Shown piece by piece: positions 48,501 to 57,108 of a stretch of 64,000 bases of DNA. The notes beneath the pieces were generated by a model. That model made no database searches. It was not told the DNA's origin and was given only the letters and a program-made list of their open reading frames with translations. This stretch comes from an uncultured Oscillospiraceae bacterium (GTDB lineage Bacteria > Bacillota > Clostridia > Oscillospirales > Oscillospiraceae). The position numbers were made by a program, and so were the translations under genes. The stretch lies in NCBI GenBank assembly GCA_947631845.1, contig CANRMY010000001.1, positions 60,278 through 124,277 of the forward strand, read 5' to 3'. Numbering within the stretch: position 1 is the first letter of the stretch; each line of letters starts with the position of its first letter.

Positions 48501-49095
48501 CCAGCTCCCCGATCTTGTCGTTGACGCGGGTGAGGTCCTCCTCCGCCCGCTGGAGCTTGCGCTCCGACTCCTCCTTCCGGTGGCGGAACCGGGAGATGCC
48601 CGCCGCCTCCTCGAAGATCTCCCGCCTGTCCGTGCTCTTGGCCGACAGGATGGAGTCGATCTTGCCCTGGCCGATGATGGAGTAGCCGTCCCGGCCCAGG
48701 CCCGTATCCATGAAAAGCTCGTTGATGTCCTTTAACCGGACGGGTTTTTTATTGATGTAATATTCGCTCTCGCCGGAGCGGTAGTAGCGCCGGGTGACCT
48801 GCACCTCGTTAAGCTCCCCGCCCAGCCGGTGGTCGGAATTGTCCAGCGTCAGGGATACCTCCGCGAAGCCCACCTGACTGCGCCGGGCGGTGCCGCCAAA
48901 GATCACGTCCTCCATCTTCCCGCCGCGAAGCGCGCGGGTGGACTGCTCCCCCATCACCCACTGGATGGCGTCGGCGATGTTCGATTTTCCGCTCCCGTTG
49001 GGCCCCACGATGGCCGTCAGGGGCTTGTCAAAGGTCAGGACCGTCCTCTCCGGGAAGGACTTGAACCCCCGCAGCTCCAGTGCCTTAAAATACAA
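45517..49095 (-). CDS. smc: Chromosome segregation protein SMC
   Basis: 1192-residue condensin ATPase. N-terminal MYFKALELRGFKSF, Walker A IVGPNGSGKSNIADAI, long coiled coils on both sides of a hinge (around residues 500-660, with GAAVQNIIVGTENDGKNAI), C-terminal ABC signature LSGGEKAFVAIAL and Walker B FVVMDEIEAALDD. The start is TTG 49095: GGGGAG lies 8 nt upstream and the resulting N-terminus matches the canonical SMC start. An in-frame start further upstream (49125) would add a non-homologous leader. Confidence 0.97.
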   Translation of the reverse strand: MYFKALELRGFKSFPERTVLTFDKPLTAIVGPNGSGKSNIADAIQWVMGEQSTRALRGGKMEDVIFGGTARRSQVGFAEVSLTLDNSDHRLGGELNEVQVTRRYYRSGESEYYINKKPVRLKDINELFMDTGLGRDGYSIIGQGKIDSILSAKSTDRREIFEEAAGISRFRHRKEESERKLQRAEEDLTRVNDKIGELELQVEPLRRQSETAKRYLVLRDELRGLEISLWMYDLEAIAERLEALDGDALKAAGAIERAKLELDKLYAAGEGFAQRTHDKDVEAEGVRAKITDLEKRASDEDAQAAVLKSDLQHTQDNVRRIQEEMATREGRSLSLTEQIDERQKRIAEIGAQCEALAAGLEELRLRAEKLLSGEGDFDKEVSRLTREASDTADALSDRRVELSGLESTQKELTQRAEGLQWELTDQRERLAASEREAENNKKALQEARDKALSLQNVSRGYSLRVEGLSKKYETAGEKRTALQMEYNAVLARIQMLSDMEREYEGYSKAVKVVMREAERGVLRGVHGPAGELVKAPEKYAVAIETALGAAVQNIIVGTENDGKNAINLLKRTDAGRVTLLPMNVIRGTRLAERGLEDEDGFEGVAFDLVTFEPQYRDIYLNLLGRTAVADDMDSAIRIARKFSHRFRIVTLDGQVVNAGGSMTGGSAARNTGILSRANELEKLKARQQKAGEELEKAKDSAEETKRALAAAEYELSVAGEELRAAENDVLKLTSTGEHFDLLRSSLKDRLDKIEAESQGVAYRFREAGERASALKDEIEALEQKSRTLKERLDEFAGDREKLNAQREEIARAEAEKRESRASLEAEAAGAERTVEELTRLRAQLSGDREGQERQLVELEAKGQAIREEIGAHEDEAASLRAGTEKLRERVARIAEEKLAIEAERARSDKQLQEKNAALLDLEREAAKVDNRMEAARMEERQILDKLWNGYELTRSDAMAQRMELPNIPQAKRRTGELKREMGSLGTPNLGAIEEFERVNTRYTYLTDQRDDIEKAKRELLGIIGEITGSMETIFKEELERIDLGFRQTFLELFGGGQASVSLEDPEDILGSGIEIRVQPPGKTLKTITLLSGGEKAFVAIALYFAILKVRPTPFVVMDEIEAALDDANVVKVAEYMRGLTEKTQFLTITHRRGTMEEADVLYGVTMQEQGVSKVLVIDLDEAEKTMGKKDER

Positions 49096-49166
49096 TCCAT
49101 ACACTCCCCTATCGCCGTGGGCCACAAAATATGCCCTCCGGCAACAGTTTTCCAGTCTAAAACCAC

Positions 49167-49195
49167 AGTATATAACATCCTGTCGGATTTTGCAA
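49167..49195 (-). promoter_or_regulatory. Promoter of smc
   Basis: Minus-strand TTGCAA (49195-49190), 17 bp, TATACT (49172-49167), about 70 bp before the TTG start. Confidence 0.7.
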
Positions 49196-49248
49196 TGAAA
49201 TATTTGTGAATTTCCGGCCTCACTGCGGCATAGCCGCCCGCCCCGCTT

Positions 49249-50400
49249 TTACGGACGCCGCCGCCAATACCGCTCTATCTCCTCCCGGGCCGCCTTCACC
49301 GTCCCGGTCACCAGCTCCGGCCTTCCGCCGCCGCGCCCCTGAAGGGCGGCGTTCATGTCCCGGACCACAGGGCGCAGATCGGTCTTTTGGGACGCCAGGA
49401 CGTACCTGTACCCCGCCCCGTTGTCCCCGGAAAAGGCGGCGGCCACCGCGCACTTTTCCGCGGCGGCATTGGCCAGGAGCTGCAGCTCCTTCCCGTCAAG
49501 CTCCGGCTCGAAAAACAGGAGATCCCCCTCTGCTTTCTCTATTATGTCAACCTCCTGCCGGATCATCTTCCGCTTGAGGCCCCCCAGCTTGTAGGCAAGC
49601 GCGTCCCGCTCGGCCAAGAGCCGTTCCACCGCCGGGGCCATATCGTCCTGGGGCGCGGACAGGAGCGCGGAGATCGCGGCCGCGCTCTCGGCCCGTTTCC
49701 GGTAGTCCTCATAGGCCCGGTCCCCCGCCAGCATACGGATGCGCACGCCGCTTTTCCGGCGGACCGCCTCGCATATTTTAATGGCGCCGATCTCCCCGGT
49801 GCGCTTCACATGGGGCGCGCAGCAGGCGCACACGTCCACGCCCTCAATGGTCACCAGGCGCACGTTCTCCGTCAGGTCCAGCTTACTGCGATATACAAGC
49901 CCCGGCAGCTCCTCCGGCGCGGGATAGCTTGTGGTGACGGGCACATTGCGCCAGACCACCTCGTTGGCCTCCCGCTCGATGTCCGAAAGCTCCTGATCGT
50001 CCACGAACCCGTCGAAGTCCACGACGATCCCCTCGGCCCCCATGTGGAAGCCCACATTGTCAAACCCGCGGCGGCGGTGGACCAGCCCCGAGACGATATG
50101 CTCGGCGGTGTGGTTTTGCATGTTGGAAAACCGCTTCTCCCAGTCGATCTGCCCGTGTACCGGTTCCCCCGGCTCCAGGGGCGCTCCGCACCGGTGAATC
50201 ACCTCGCCGCCCCGCTCAAAGGTGTAGAGGACGTTCACATCCCCGATCGTCCCCGTGTCCGCCGGATTGCCCCCGCCCTCGGGGAAAAAAGCCGTTTTGT
50301 CCAGCACGATCTCAAACGCTCCGTCCCGCTCCGCGCAGGAGCGCACCACGGCGTCAAATTCCTTTATGTGGGAATCCTCATAATAGAGCTTTCGTGTCAT
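49249..50400 (-). CDS. Alanyl-tRNA editing protein AlaX (long form with DHHA1)
   Basis: 383-residue stand-alone editing enzyme that hydrolyses mischarged Ser- or Gly-tRNA-Ala. N-terminal TAFFPEGGGNPADTG, the zinc site HTAEH (NMQNHTAEHIVSGL, about 97-110) and CACCAPH in the second half of the site, a coiled region, and a C-terminal DHHA1-like domain ending with GRGGGRPELVTGTVK. Cysteine in the C-A-C-C-x-x-H motif and both His residues are intact. The ATG overlaps the HAD stop (ATGA). Confidence 0.93.
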   Translation of the reverse strand: MTRKLYYEDSHIKEFDAVVRSCAERDGAFEIVLDKTAFFPEGGGNPADTGTIGDVNVLYTFERGGEVIHRCGAPLEPGEPVHGQIDWEKRFSNMQNHTAEHIVSGLVHRRRGFDNVGFHMGAEGIVVDFDGFVDDQELSDIEREANEVVWRNVPVTTSYPAPEELPGLVYRSKLDLTENVRLVTIEGVDVCACCAPHVKRTGEIGAIKICEAVRRKSGVRIRMLAGDRAYEDYRKRAESAAAISALLSAPQDDMAPAVERLLAERDALAYKLGGLKRKMIRQEVDIIEKAEGDLLFFEPELDGKELQLLANAAAEKCAVAAAFSGDNGAGYRYVLASQKTDLRPVVRDMNAALQGRGGGRPELVTGTVKAAREEIERYWRRRP

Positions 50401-51137
50401 AAGATGTTTTCCTCCACAAATCTGGCCGCGCCGTCCCCGTCGCAGTGCCCCGCGATGGCGTCCGCCACGGCCTTCACCTCGTCGATGGCGTTCTCCATGG
50501 CCACGCCCAGGCCGCAATTTTTCACGGGGCCGATATCGTCCCAGTCGTCCCCGAAATAGGCGGTCTCCTCCGGCGCGAGGCCGAAATCCTCCAGCATCTC
50601 CCGGACGCCGCCCCACTTGGTGGCCTCCCGGCTCATGAACTGGTAGAGCTTCCCGCCCTCGATGGCGGTGCAATAGGTATCCTCCGTCAGCGCGGCCCTG
50701 GCTTCCGCCTCCGTGACGCCGCTGACCAGCACCTTGTAGAGCGTCCCTTCCGGAAGCTTTGGAAAGCCCCCGAACACGCTGGCATTCCACTCTGGGATGG
50801 GCGCGGAGGCGTAGATCCCGCCGCTCATCTCCACGCTGACCACGGCCCCCGGCAGGGGCAGGAGCGACGCCGCGATCCGCTCGCCGCTTGCCCGCGCTAT
50901 GGCGTTCACCAGCTCCCGGCCCCGGGACAGCACCCGCGCGCCGTTCAGGGTGACCAGTGCCTCAAACTCGTCGAAAATGCCGAACTCCCGCACCGTCCGT
51001 TCCGGCCTCGCCGACGCCGCCAGCACTCGGATCCCCCGCTCCCGGCACCGCTCCAAAACGCCCCGGGAATACCCAGACAGGCTCTTGTCCGACCGCAGAA
51101 GCGTGTTGTCCAGGTCGAAAATCACCGCTCGTATCAT
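50397..51137 (-). CDS. HAD-superfamily hydrolase (Cof/HAD-IIB type)
   Basis: 246-residue phosphatase-like protein. Motif I is AVIFDLDNTLLRSDK with both catalytic Asp residues (8 and 10). Motif II Ser/Thr is in VLAASARPERTV, the motif III Lys region in REATKWGGVREML, and motif IV is YFGDDWDDIGPV, followed by the GVAMENAIDEVKAVADA C-terminus typical of Cof proteins. The substrate is probably a sugar phosphate or flavin/pyridoxal phosphate, not determinable here. Confidence 0.92.
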   Translation of the reverse strand: MIRAVIFDLDNTLLRSDKSLSGYSRGVLERCRERGIRVLAASARPERTVREFGIFDEFEALVTLNGARVLSRGRELVNAIARASGERIAASLLPLPGAVVSVEMSGGIYASAPIPEWNASVFGGFPKLPEGTLYKVLVSGVTEAEARAALTEDTYCTAIEGGKLYQFMSREATKWGGVREMLEDFGLAPEETAYFGDDWDDIGPVKNCGLGVAMENAIDEVKAVADAIAGHCDGDGAARFVEENIL

Positions 51138-51288
51138 CTTATCCCCCTGTTTCCCACGGTTTTATAAGGACAGCCAGTTTATGGCCGCCTCCAGGTTTTC
51201 CGAAACCGGCCTCTATACTGATCCATTTTTAATTCTCCTCACAGATGCTTCCCCGCCTCCCGGACGCTCTGCTTGTCCATTTTGTCCA

Positions 51289-52428
51289 TTATCTCAGCTT
51301 CACCCTCAGCGTCTCCGCCGCCGCCTTCAGCTCCCGGATGAAGATATCCGCCTCGTCCATGGTGCTGTACTTGGAAAGGCTCACCCTGATCGCCCCGTCG
51401 ATGGTTTCCGCGCTCTCGCCCATGGCCTCCAGCACGTGGCTGCGCGCGCCCTTTTTGCAGGCGGAGGATTTGGAGACGCAGATGCCTTTGGCGTCCAGAA
51501 GGTTCATCAAAACCTCGCTTTTATACCCCGGCAGGGAGATACTGAGGATGTGCGGCGCGCCGCTCTCCCCCAGGAGCCGGAGGCCGGGGATCTCAAGAAC
51601 CAGATTGTCCATAAGATATTGCTTTATGTCAACCATCCACCTCACGTCCTCCGGGAAGGAGGCCCGCCCCGCTTTGGCGGCGGCGGCGAAGCCGAGAATG
51701 GCGGGCATGGGCTCGGTACCGGGGCGGATGCCGCCCTCCTGGCCGCCGCCGGTGACGATGCCGGGCAGGCGCAGGCCCTTTTTGATGTAGAGCGCCCCCA
51801 CCCCCTTGGGGCCGTGGATCTTGTGGGCGCTGACGGTGACCAGATCCGCCCCCAGCCTTTTGGGGGTAAAGGGTACCTTCAAAAGGGCCTGGACGCAGTC
51901 GGAGTGAAAGAGCACGTTGGGATTTCTTCCCTTGACCGCCGCCGCGATGCCGGCGATATCCGTCACCGCGCCCGTCTCGTTGTTCACCAGCATCAGGGAC
52001 ACAAGGCCTGTGTCCTCCCGCAGGGCCTCCAGCACCTGCTCGACGCCCACCGCGCCGGTCTTGTCCGGCTTTAAAAACGTCACCTCATAGCCCTGGCTCC
52101 GGAGGGATTGGCAGGTCTTGCGCACCGCGTCGTGCTCGGCCTCGCTTGTGATAATGTGGCGGAACCGGTGCCGCCGGAGGTACGCCGCGCCCCGGAGGGC
52201 CAGGTTGTCCCCCTCCGTGCCGCCGGAGGTGAAGAGCACCTCGGAAGCTTCACAGCCCAGGGTCCGGGCGATCTCCTCCCGGGCCTCCTTCAGCGCGGCG
52301 GCGGCCCGCCGGCCAGGGGCGTGGCCGGAGGAGGGGTTGCCGTAGTCCTCCGTCAGCGCCCGTGTCACGGCCTCCACCGCCTCCGGGCAGGGCTTGGTGG
52401 TGGCGGCGTTATCAAAATAAACAGTCAT
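51289..52428 (-). CDS. iscS: Cysteine desulfurase (NifS/IscS family)
   Basis: 379-residue PLP enzyme that releases sulfur from L-cysteine for Fe-S clusters and tRNA thiolation. N-terminal VYFDNAATTKPCPEAVEAV, PLP-binding TSGGTEGDNLAL, the Schiff-base Lys in SAHKIHGPKGVGALYI and the persulfide Cys loop SKSSACKKGARSHVLEAMG. ATG 52428 has SD GAGG 8 nt upstream; longer frames run antisense through mtaB. Its sulfur may feed the Fe-S enzymes around it, including MtaB transcribed divergently. Confidence 0.95.
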   Translation of the reverse strand: MTVYFDNAATTKPCPEAVEAVTRALTEDYGNPSSGHAPGRRAAAALKEAREEIARTLGCEASEVLFTSGGTEGDNLALRGAAYLRRHRFRHIITSEAEHDAVRKTCQSLRSQGYEVTFLKPDKTGAVGVEQVLEALREDTGLVSLMLVNNETGAVTDIAGIAAAVKGRNPNVLFHSDCVQALLKVPFTPKRLGADLVTVSAHKIHGPKGVGALYIKKGLRLPGIVTGGGQEGGIRPGTEPMPAILGFAAAAKAGRASFPEDVRWMVDIKQYLMDNLVLEIPGLRLLGESGAPHILSISLPGYKSEVLMNLLDAKGICVSKSSACKKGARSHVLEAMGESAETIDGAIRVSLSKYSTMDEADIFIRELKAAAETLRVKLR

Positions 52429-52447
52429 GGTTTGATCCTCATTCAAC

Positions 52448-52476
52448 TTGATTTTAGCTTTCAGATGGGCTATAAT
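52448..52476 (+). promoter_or_regulatory. Promoter of mtaB
   Basis: TTGATT (52448-52453), 17 bp, TATAAT (52471-52476). Expected +1 near 52483. It faces the iscS promoter. Confidence 0.75.
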
Positions 52477-52491
52477 ACCGAATTGTCCCCT

Positions 52492-52520
52492 ATTATACAA
52501 CGATTTTTCACATAGGACAA
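52492..52520 (-). promoter_or_regulatory. Promoter of iscS, facing the mtaB promoter
   Basis: Minus-strand TTGTCC (52520-52515), 17 bp, TATAAT (52497-52492). Expected +1 near 52485, within a few bases of the mtaB start site, so the two polymerases would initiate toward each other. Confidence 0.75.
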
Positions 52521-52527
52521 GACCATT

Positions 52528-53811
52528 ATGAGAATACACATCCACACCCTTGGCTGTAAGGTCAACCAATTTGAGTCCGCCGCCCTGGCGGCGATGCTCA
52601 CAGAGCGCGGCCACCAGATCACCCAGGAGGAGACGGGCCTGGACGCCGTGGTCGTCAACACCTGCGCCGTCACGGCGGAGGCGGGCCGCAAATCTCGACA
52701 GGCCGCGCGGCACTTGAAGGAGCTGAACCCCGGCGCGGTCGTCGCCCTGTGCGGCTGCTGGAGCCAGGCGGAGGCGGAAGCGGCCTCTGAGCTGGGCGAC
52801 GTGGTCTTTGGCAGCGGCGACAAGGCCGGTCTGGCGGACGCTCTGGAGCGGGCGTTCACGGAGCGGAAAGGGGCGGTCAGCGTGGACAACGCCCTGGAGC
52901 GGCGGGCGTTCGAGCGTCTCCCCGCCGGAAGCCCGGAGGGCCGGACACGGGCGCTTTTGAAGATCGAGGACGGGTGCGTGAACTTCTGCGCCTACTGCAT
53001 CATACCGTATACCCGGGGCCGTGTGCGCTCCCTGCCCCTGGAAGAGTGCGCCCGGGAGGCGGAGAAGCTGGCCCGGGAGGGATACCGCGAGATCGTCCTC
53101 ACCGGCATCGAGATCGCCTCCTACGGCGCGGATCTGCCCGGCAAGCCCACCCTCACGGACGCCGTGACGGCCGTCTGCGCCGCCGCGCCGGGGTGCCGGA
53201 TCCGCCTCGGCTCCCTGGAGCCCAGGGTGGTGACGGAGGACTTCTGCCGTGCCCTCGCCGCCCTGCCCAACCTCTGCCCCCACTTTCACCTGTCTTTGCA
53301 GAGCGGCTGCGACAGGACGCTCAAAGCGATGCGCCGGAAATATGACACCGCCCGGTTTTACGCGTCCGTCGCCCTTTTACGAAAATATTTTAACAACTGC
53401 GGCCTCACCGCCGATCTGATCACCGGCTTTCCCGGCGAGACGGACGCGGATCACCGGGAGACGCTGGCCTTTATCGAGCGGTGCGCCTTCTCCTCCATGC
53501 ACGTTTTCCCCTACTCCGTCCGCCCCGGCACCGTGGCGGCCCAAATGGAGCAGCTGCCCCGCGCCCTCAAGGAAAGCCGTGCCCGGGAGGCCTCCGCCGT
53601 GGCCCGCCGGATGAAGAAGCGGTTTCTGGAGGCGCAGATCGGCAAAATTCTCCCCGTCCTCTTCGAGACGGAGGCGGAGGGCGTCTGGTCGGGCCACGCC
53701 GGGAATTACTGCGAGGTGCGCGCCCGGGGCGAGGAGTTGCGCAACACTGTGGCAAATGTACAAATCACCGGCCTTTCCCACGGGGCGCTTTGGGGAAATG
53801 TCCTCTTGTAA
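52528..53811 (+). CDS. mtaB: tRNA t6A methylthiotransferase MtaB
   Basis: 427-residue radical-SAM enzyme that converts t6A37 to ms2t6A in tRNA. The UPF0004 domain with its cluster Cys residues (HTLGCKVNQFESAALAAML, VVNTCAVTAEAGRKSRQ, ALCGCWSQ) is followed by the radical-SAM motif EDGCVNFCAYCIIPYTRG (about 150). A C-terminal TRAM domain is shortened or divergent. MtaB rather than MiaB is indicated by the CKVNQ-type N-terminus and overall length. Confidence 0.93.
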   Translation: MRIHIHTLGCKVNQFESAALAAMLTERGHQITQEETGLDAVVVNTCAVTAEAGRKSRQAARHLKELNPGAVVALCGCWSQAEAEAASELGDVVFGSGDKAGLADALERAFTERKGAVSVDNALERRAFERLPAGSPEGRTRALLKIEDGCVNFCAYCIIPYTRGRVRSLPLEECAREAEKLAREGYREIVLTGIEIASYGADLPGKPTLTDAVTAVCAAAPGCRIRLGSLEPRVVTEDFCRALAALPNLCPHFHLSLQSGCDRTLKAMRRKYDTARFYASVALLRKYFNNCGLTADLITGFPGETDADHRETLAFIERCAFSSMHVFPYSVRPGTVAAQMEQLPRALKESRAREASAVARRMKKRFLEAQIGKILPVLFETEAEGVWSGHAGNYCEVRARGEELRNTVANVQITGLSHGALWGNVLL

Positions 53812-53834
53812 AAAGGCATCATTTTATGTATAAT
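53806..53834 (+). promoter_or_regulatory. Promoter of the serC-serA operon
   Basis: TTGTAA (53806-53811, overlapping the mtaB stop), 17 bp, TATAAT (53829-53834). Confidence 0.78.
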
Positions 53835-53877
53835 TCATCTAATTAAAGAAAATCTTTGATGCCAGGGGGAATTTTCC

Positions 53878-54966
53878 ATGTTTTCTGAGCGCGTCTACAA
53901 CTTCTCCGCCGGCCCCTCCATGCTGCCGGTACCGGTGCTGGAAAGAGCCGCCGGGGAGATCAAAAATTATAACGGCTCCGGCATGTCCGCCATGGAGATG
54001 AGCCACCGCTCCAAGGCGTACCAGGAGATCTTCGACGAGACAAAGGCCCTTTTCCGTGAGGTTTTGTCCGTGCCGGACACCCACGAGATCCTCTTTATGC
54101 AGGGCGGCGCCACGGGCCAGTTCGCCGCCGTGGCCATGAACCTCATGGGCTCCGCCGGCAAGGCCGATTACGCCGTCACCGGCAACTTCTCGGGCCTGGC
54201 GGCCAAGGAGGCCAAAAAGTACGGCCAGGTCCACATTGCGGCGGACACCTCGGCGCAGAACCACACCCGCATCCCCCGCCAGGAGGAGCTGGACCTGTCC
54301 CCCGACGCCGCCTATTTCCACTACTGCGCCAACAACACCATCTACGGCACCGAATGGGACTACACCCCCCATGCCGCCTGCCCCGTGGTGGCGGATATGA
54401 GCTCCAACATCCTCTCCAAGCCCGTGGATGTGGCCGGTCACGGCCTCATCTACGCCGGGGTGCAGAAGAATATGGCCCCCGCCGGGATGGCCGCCGTCAT
54501 CATCGACAAGTCCCTGGCCGGCCGGGAGCTCCCCTTTACCCCCACCATCCTCAGCTACAGGACCATGATCGAAAAGGACTCCATGTACAACACGCCCCCC
54601 ACCTTCAACATCTACATGCTGGGGCTGGTACTCCGATGGGTGAAGGAGCAGGGCGGCGTCCGGGGCATGGAGGCCCTGCGGGAGGAGCGCGCCGGACTGC
54701 TCTACGATTTCCTGGACAACTCCCGGCTTTTCCACGGCTGCGCGGAGCGGGCGGCACGGTCGAAAATGAACGTCACCTTCCGCACCGGCGATGCCGATCT
54801 GGACGCGAAATTTATCAAGGAGGCCGCCTCCCGGGGCTTTGTGAGCCTGGGCGGACACCGCATCGTGGGCGGTATGCGCGCCTCCATCTACAACGCCATG
54901 CCCGTGGAGGGCGTCCGGAGGCTCGTGGACTTCATGGCGAAATTTGAAACTGAAAATAAAATCTGA
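53878..54966 (+). CDS. serC: Phosphoserine aminotransferase SerC
   Basis: 362-residue PLP enzyme: 3-phosphohydroxypyruvate plus glutamate gives O-phosphoserine, the second step of serine synthesis. Hallmarks are YNFSAGPSMLPVPVLERA, EMSHRSKAY, FMQGGATGQFAAVAMNL, CANNTIYGTEWDY and the PLP Lys in LIYAGVQKNMAPAGM. The C-terminus SLGGHRIVGGMRASIYNAM binds substrate phosphate. serA follows after 18 bp. Confidence 0.98.
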   Translation: MFSERVYNFSAGPSMLPVPVLERAAGEIKNYNGSGMSAMEMSHRSKAYQEIFDETKALFREVLSVPDTHEILFMQGGATGQFAAVAMNLMGSAGKADYAVTGNFSGLAAKEAKKYGQVHIAADTSAQNHTRIPRQEELDLSPDAAYFHYCANNTIYGTEWDYTPHAACPVVADMSSNILSKPVDVAGHGLIYAGVQKNMAPAGMAAVIIDKSLAGRELPFTPTILSYRTMIEKDSMYNTPPTFNIYMLGLVLRWVKEQGGVRGMEALREERAGLLYDFLDNSRLFHGCAERAARSKMNVTFRTGDADLDAKFIKEAASRGFVSLGGHRIVGGMRASIYNAMPVEGVRRLVDFMAKFETENKI

Positions 54967-54984
54967 TTTCAGAGGTAAAATAAA

Positions 54985-56160
54985 ATGATCAACGTCAAAA
55001 CCATCAACAACATCTCCCCCGCCTGCAAGGCCATCCTGGATCCCAAAAAGTACGCCGTGGGCGAGGATCTGGAAAACCCGGAGGTGATCTTTGTCCGCGC
55101 CTCCTCCCTGCTGGATTACGACTTCGGCGACAAGCTCCTGTGCGTGGCCCGCGCCGGCATCGGCGTCAACACCATCCCCTTAGAGAAGCTGGCGGAGCGG
55201 GGCGTCGTGGTGTTCAACACCCCCGGCGGCAACGCCAACGGCGTCAAGGAGCTGTTTCTGATGGCCCTGGGTATGGCCTGCCGGGATATCCTGGGCGCTA
55301 TCCAGTGGGTGCTGGATTTTGACACAAAAGAGCGGGACGTCAGCGTGGTCATGGAGAAGGTCAAAAAGCAGTTCGCCGGCCCCGAGTACATGGGCAAGAA
55401 GATCGGCGTCATCGGCATGGGCAACGTGGGCCGCCGGGTGTCCAACATCTGCCAGCACCTGGGCATGGACGTGTACGGCTACGACCCCTACCTCTCCGTG
55501 GACGCGGCCTGGGCCATCTCCAACAAGGTTGTGCGCGTGGACCGGCTGGAGGATCTGCGCGACTGCGACTTTCTCACCCTCCATGTCCCCCTCAACGATG
55601 AGACGCGGGACATGATCAACGCCGACTTCATTGCCAAGATGAAGGACGGCGTGCGCATCATCAACTACGCCCGTCAGCAGGTGGTCAACGAGGAGGCCAT
55701 CCGGGCCGCCCTGAACACCGGCAAGGTGGCGCGCTTCGTCACCGACTTCCCCACCAACACCCTCATCGGCACCAAAAACGTGGTGATGACCCCCCATCTG
55801 GGCGGCACCACCTGGGAGAGCGAGGAAAACTGCGCCGTTATGGCCGCCCAGGAGGCCAGGGACTACATCGAAAACGGCAACATCAACAACTCCGTAAACT
55901 TCGGCAAGGCCGTCATGGCCCCCTCGCGTCTGGCGCGGCTGTGCGTGTTCCACAAGAACATCCCCAGCATGATCGCCAAGATCACCGGCGCCGTCTCCGG
56001 CGCGGGGATCAACATCGAGAACATGGTCAACGCCTCCCTGAAGGGCAGTAAGATCAGCTACACCATGCTGGAGCTGGGCAATCAGCCCGACGCATCCCTG
56101 ACGGAGGCCGTCAGAGCCATCGGCGGCGTTGTGCGTGTGCGCGTCATCGACGCCAAGTAA
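54985..56160 (+). CDS. serA: D-3-phosphoglycerate dehydrogenase SerA with ACT domain
   Basis: 391-residue NAD-dependent dehydrogenase, the first step of serine synthesis. Catalytic features: GIGVNTIPLEKLAERGVVVF, Rossmann motif IGVIGMGNVGRRVSNICQ (about 135-152), HVPLNDETRDMIN, ARQQVVNEEAI and the active-site His in TPHLGGTTWESE. A C-terminal ACT domain (from about 320: LCVFHKNIPSMIAKITGAVS) would allow serine feedback. The length matches the short ACT-type SerA. No serB is present in the window. Confidence 0.95.
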   Translation: MINVKTINNISPACKAILDPKKYAVGEDLENPEVIFVRASSLLDYDFGDKLLCVARAGIGVNTIPLEKLAERGVVVFNTPGGNANGVKELFLMALGMACRDILGAIQWVLDFDTKERDVSVVMEKVKKQFAGPEYMGKKIGVIGMGNVGRRVSNICQHLGMDVYGYDPYLSVDAAWAISNKVVRVDRLEDLRDCDFLTLHVPLNDETRDMINADFIAKMKDGVRIINYARQQVVNEEAIRAALNTGKVARFVTDFPTNTLIGTKNVVMTPHLGGTTWESEENCAVMAAQEARDYIENGNINNSVNFGKAVMAPSRLARLCVFHKNIPSMIAKITGAVSGAGINIENMVNASLKGSKISYTMLELGNQPDASLTEAVRAIGGVVRVRVIDAK

Positions 56161-56202
56161 TCAGGAAAAGGACCCTTTTCCGGCGCGGGAAGGAGGATCG
56201 CC

Positions 56203-57108
56203 ATGGAAAAAAAGCTTCTCATCGTCAACCCCGTCTCCGGCAAGGGGCGGGTGAAAAACATCCTTCTGGAGCTTCTCAGTACCCTGTGCTCCGGCGGCAG
56301 CGCCGTCACCGTGTGCGTCACGGAGAAGCGCGGCGACGCCTCGGATTTCGCCGAGGAATACGGCCCGGAGGTCAGCTGCGTGGTCTGCACCGGCGGCGAC
56401 GGCACCCTCAACGAGGTCATCTCCGGCCTTATGCGTTTAGCGCCGGAGGCCCGCCCGGAGATCAGCTACATCCCCTTGGGCACCACCAACGATATGGCCA
56501 CGTCCCTGAACATCCCCAAAACGCCCAAGGACGCCATCGGCAGCCTGGGCTCCTACGCGGAGCACAGGCTTTTGGACGTGGGCCAGCTGGGGCAGGACTA
56601 TTTCGGCTATGTGGCGGCCTTCGGCACCTTCACCAACGTCCCCTTCACCACCCCCCAGGCCGCCAAGAACACCTGGGGATATCTGGCATATCTGACGGAG
56701 GCGCTGGGACAGCTGACGGAGATCACCGCCCACCACACCCGCGTCCATTACGACGGCGGGTATTTCGAGGGCGATCTGCTCTTCGGCTTCGTCACCAACT
56801 CCCTGACCGTGGCCGGGGGCATCGTCAAATTCGACGAGGAAAACGTGGCCCTGGACGACGGGCTTTTTGAGGCGCTCCTCATCCGCAAGCCGCGGAATCT
56901 GGCGGAGCTGAACGCCACCGTGGCCAACATCCTCAAGCGCAACTTCAACTCCGACAACATCACCCTCCTGCACACGGGCCGGATCCGCTTCGAGTTCGAC
57001 AGCGAGGTGCAGTGGACCCGGGACGGCGAGGACGGCGGGATCTATAAGACCGTGGACGTGGTGAATCACCACCAGGCCGTCCGCATCAACGTGGGTAACA
57101 GCCTGTGA
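56203..57108 (+). CDS. Diacylglycerol/lipid kinase family protein (YegS/DgkB-like)
   Basis: 301-residue soluble lipid kinase of the DAGK catalytic family. Conserved blocks: LLIVNPVSGKGRVKNILLEL, VVCTGGDGTLNEVISGL with the GGDGT nucleotide motif (about 64-72), PLGTTNDMATSLNIPK, and the C-terminal VALDDGLFEALLIRKPRN. It phosphorylates diacylglycerol or a related lipid and so may recycle headgroup-transfer products. It overlaps the next gene by 4 bp. Confidence 0.92.
   Translation: MEKKLLIVNPVSGKGRVKNILLELLSTLCSGGSAVTVCVTEKRGDASDFAEEYGPEVSCVVCTGGDGTLNEVISGLMRLAPEARPEISYIPLGTTNDMATSLNIPKTPKDAIGSLGSYAEHRLLDVGQLGQDYFGYVAAFGTFTNVPFTTPQAAKNTWGYLAYLTEALGQLTEITAHHTRVHYDGGYFEGDLLFGFVTNSLTVAGGIVKFDEENVALDDGLFEALLIRKPRNLAELNATVANILKRNFNSDNITLLHTGRIRFEFDSEVQWTRDGEDGGIYKTVDVVNHHQAVRINVGNSL

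Noticed and set aside
51138..51288. Tiny frames between iscS and the HAD gene, including a TAATG-coupled 16-codon frame (MDKMDKQSVREAGKHL)
   Set aside because: Too short and without recognisable features; could be chance or decayed sequence.
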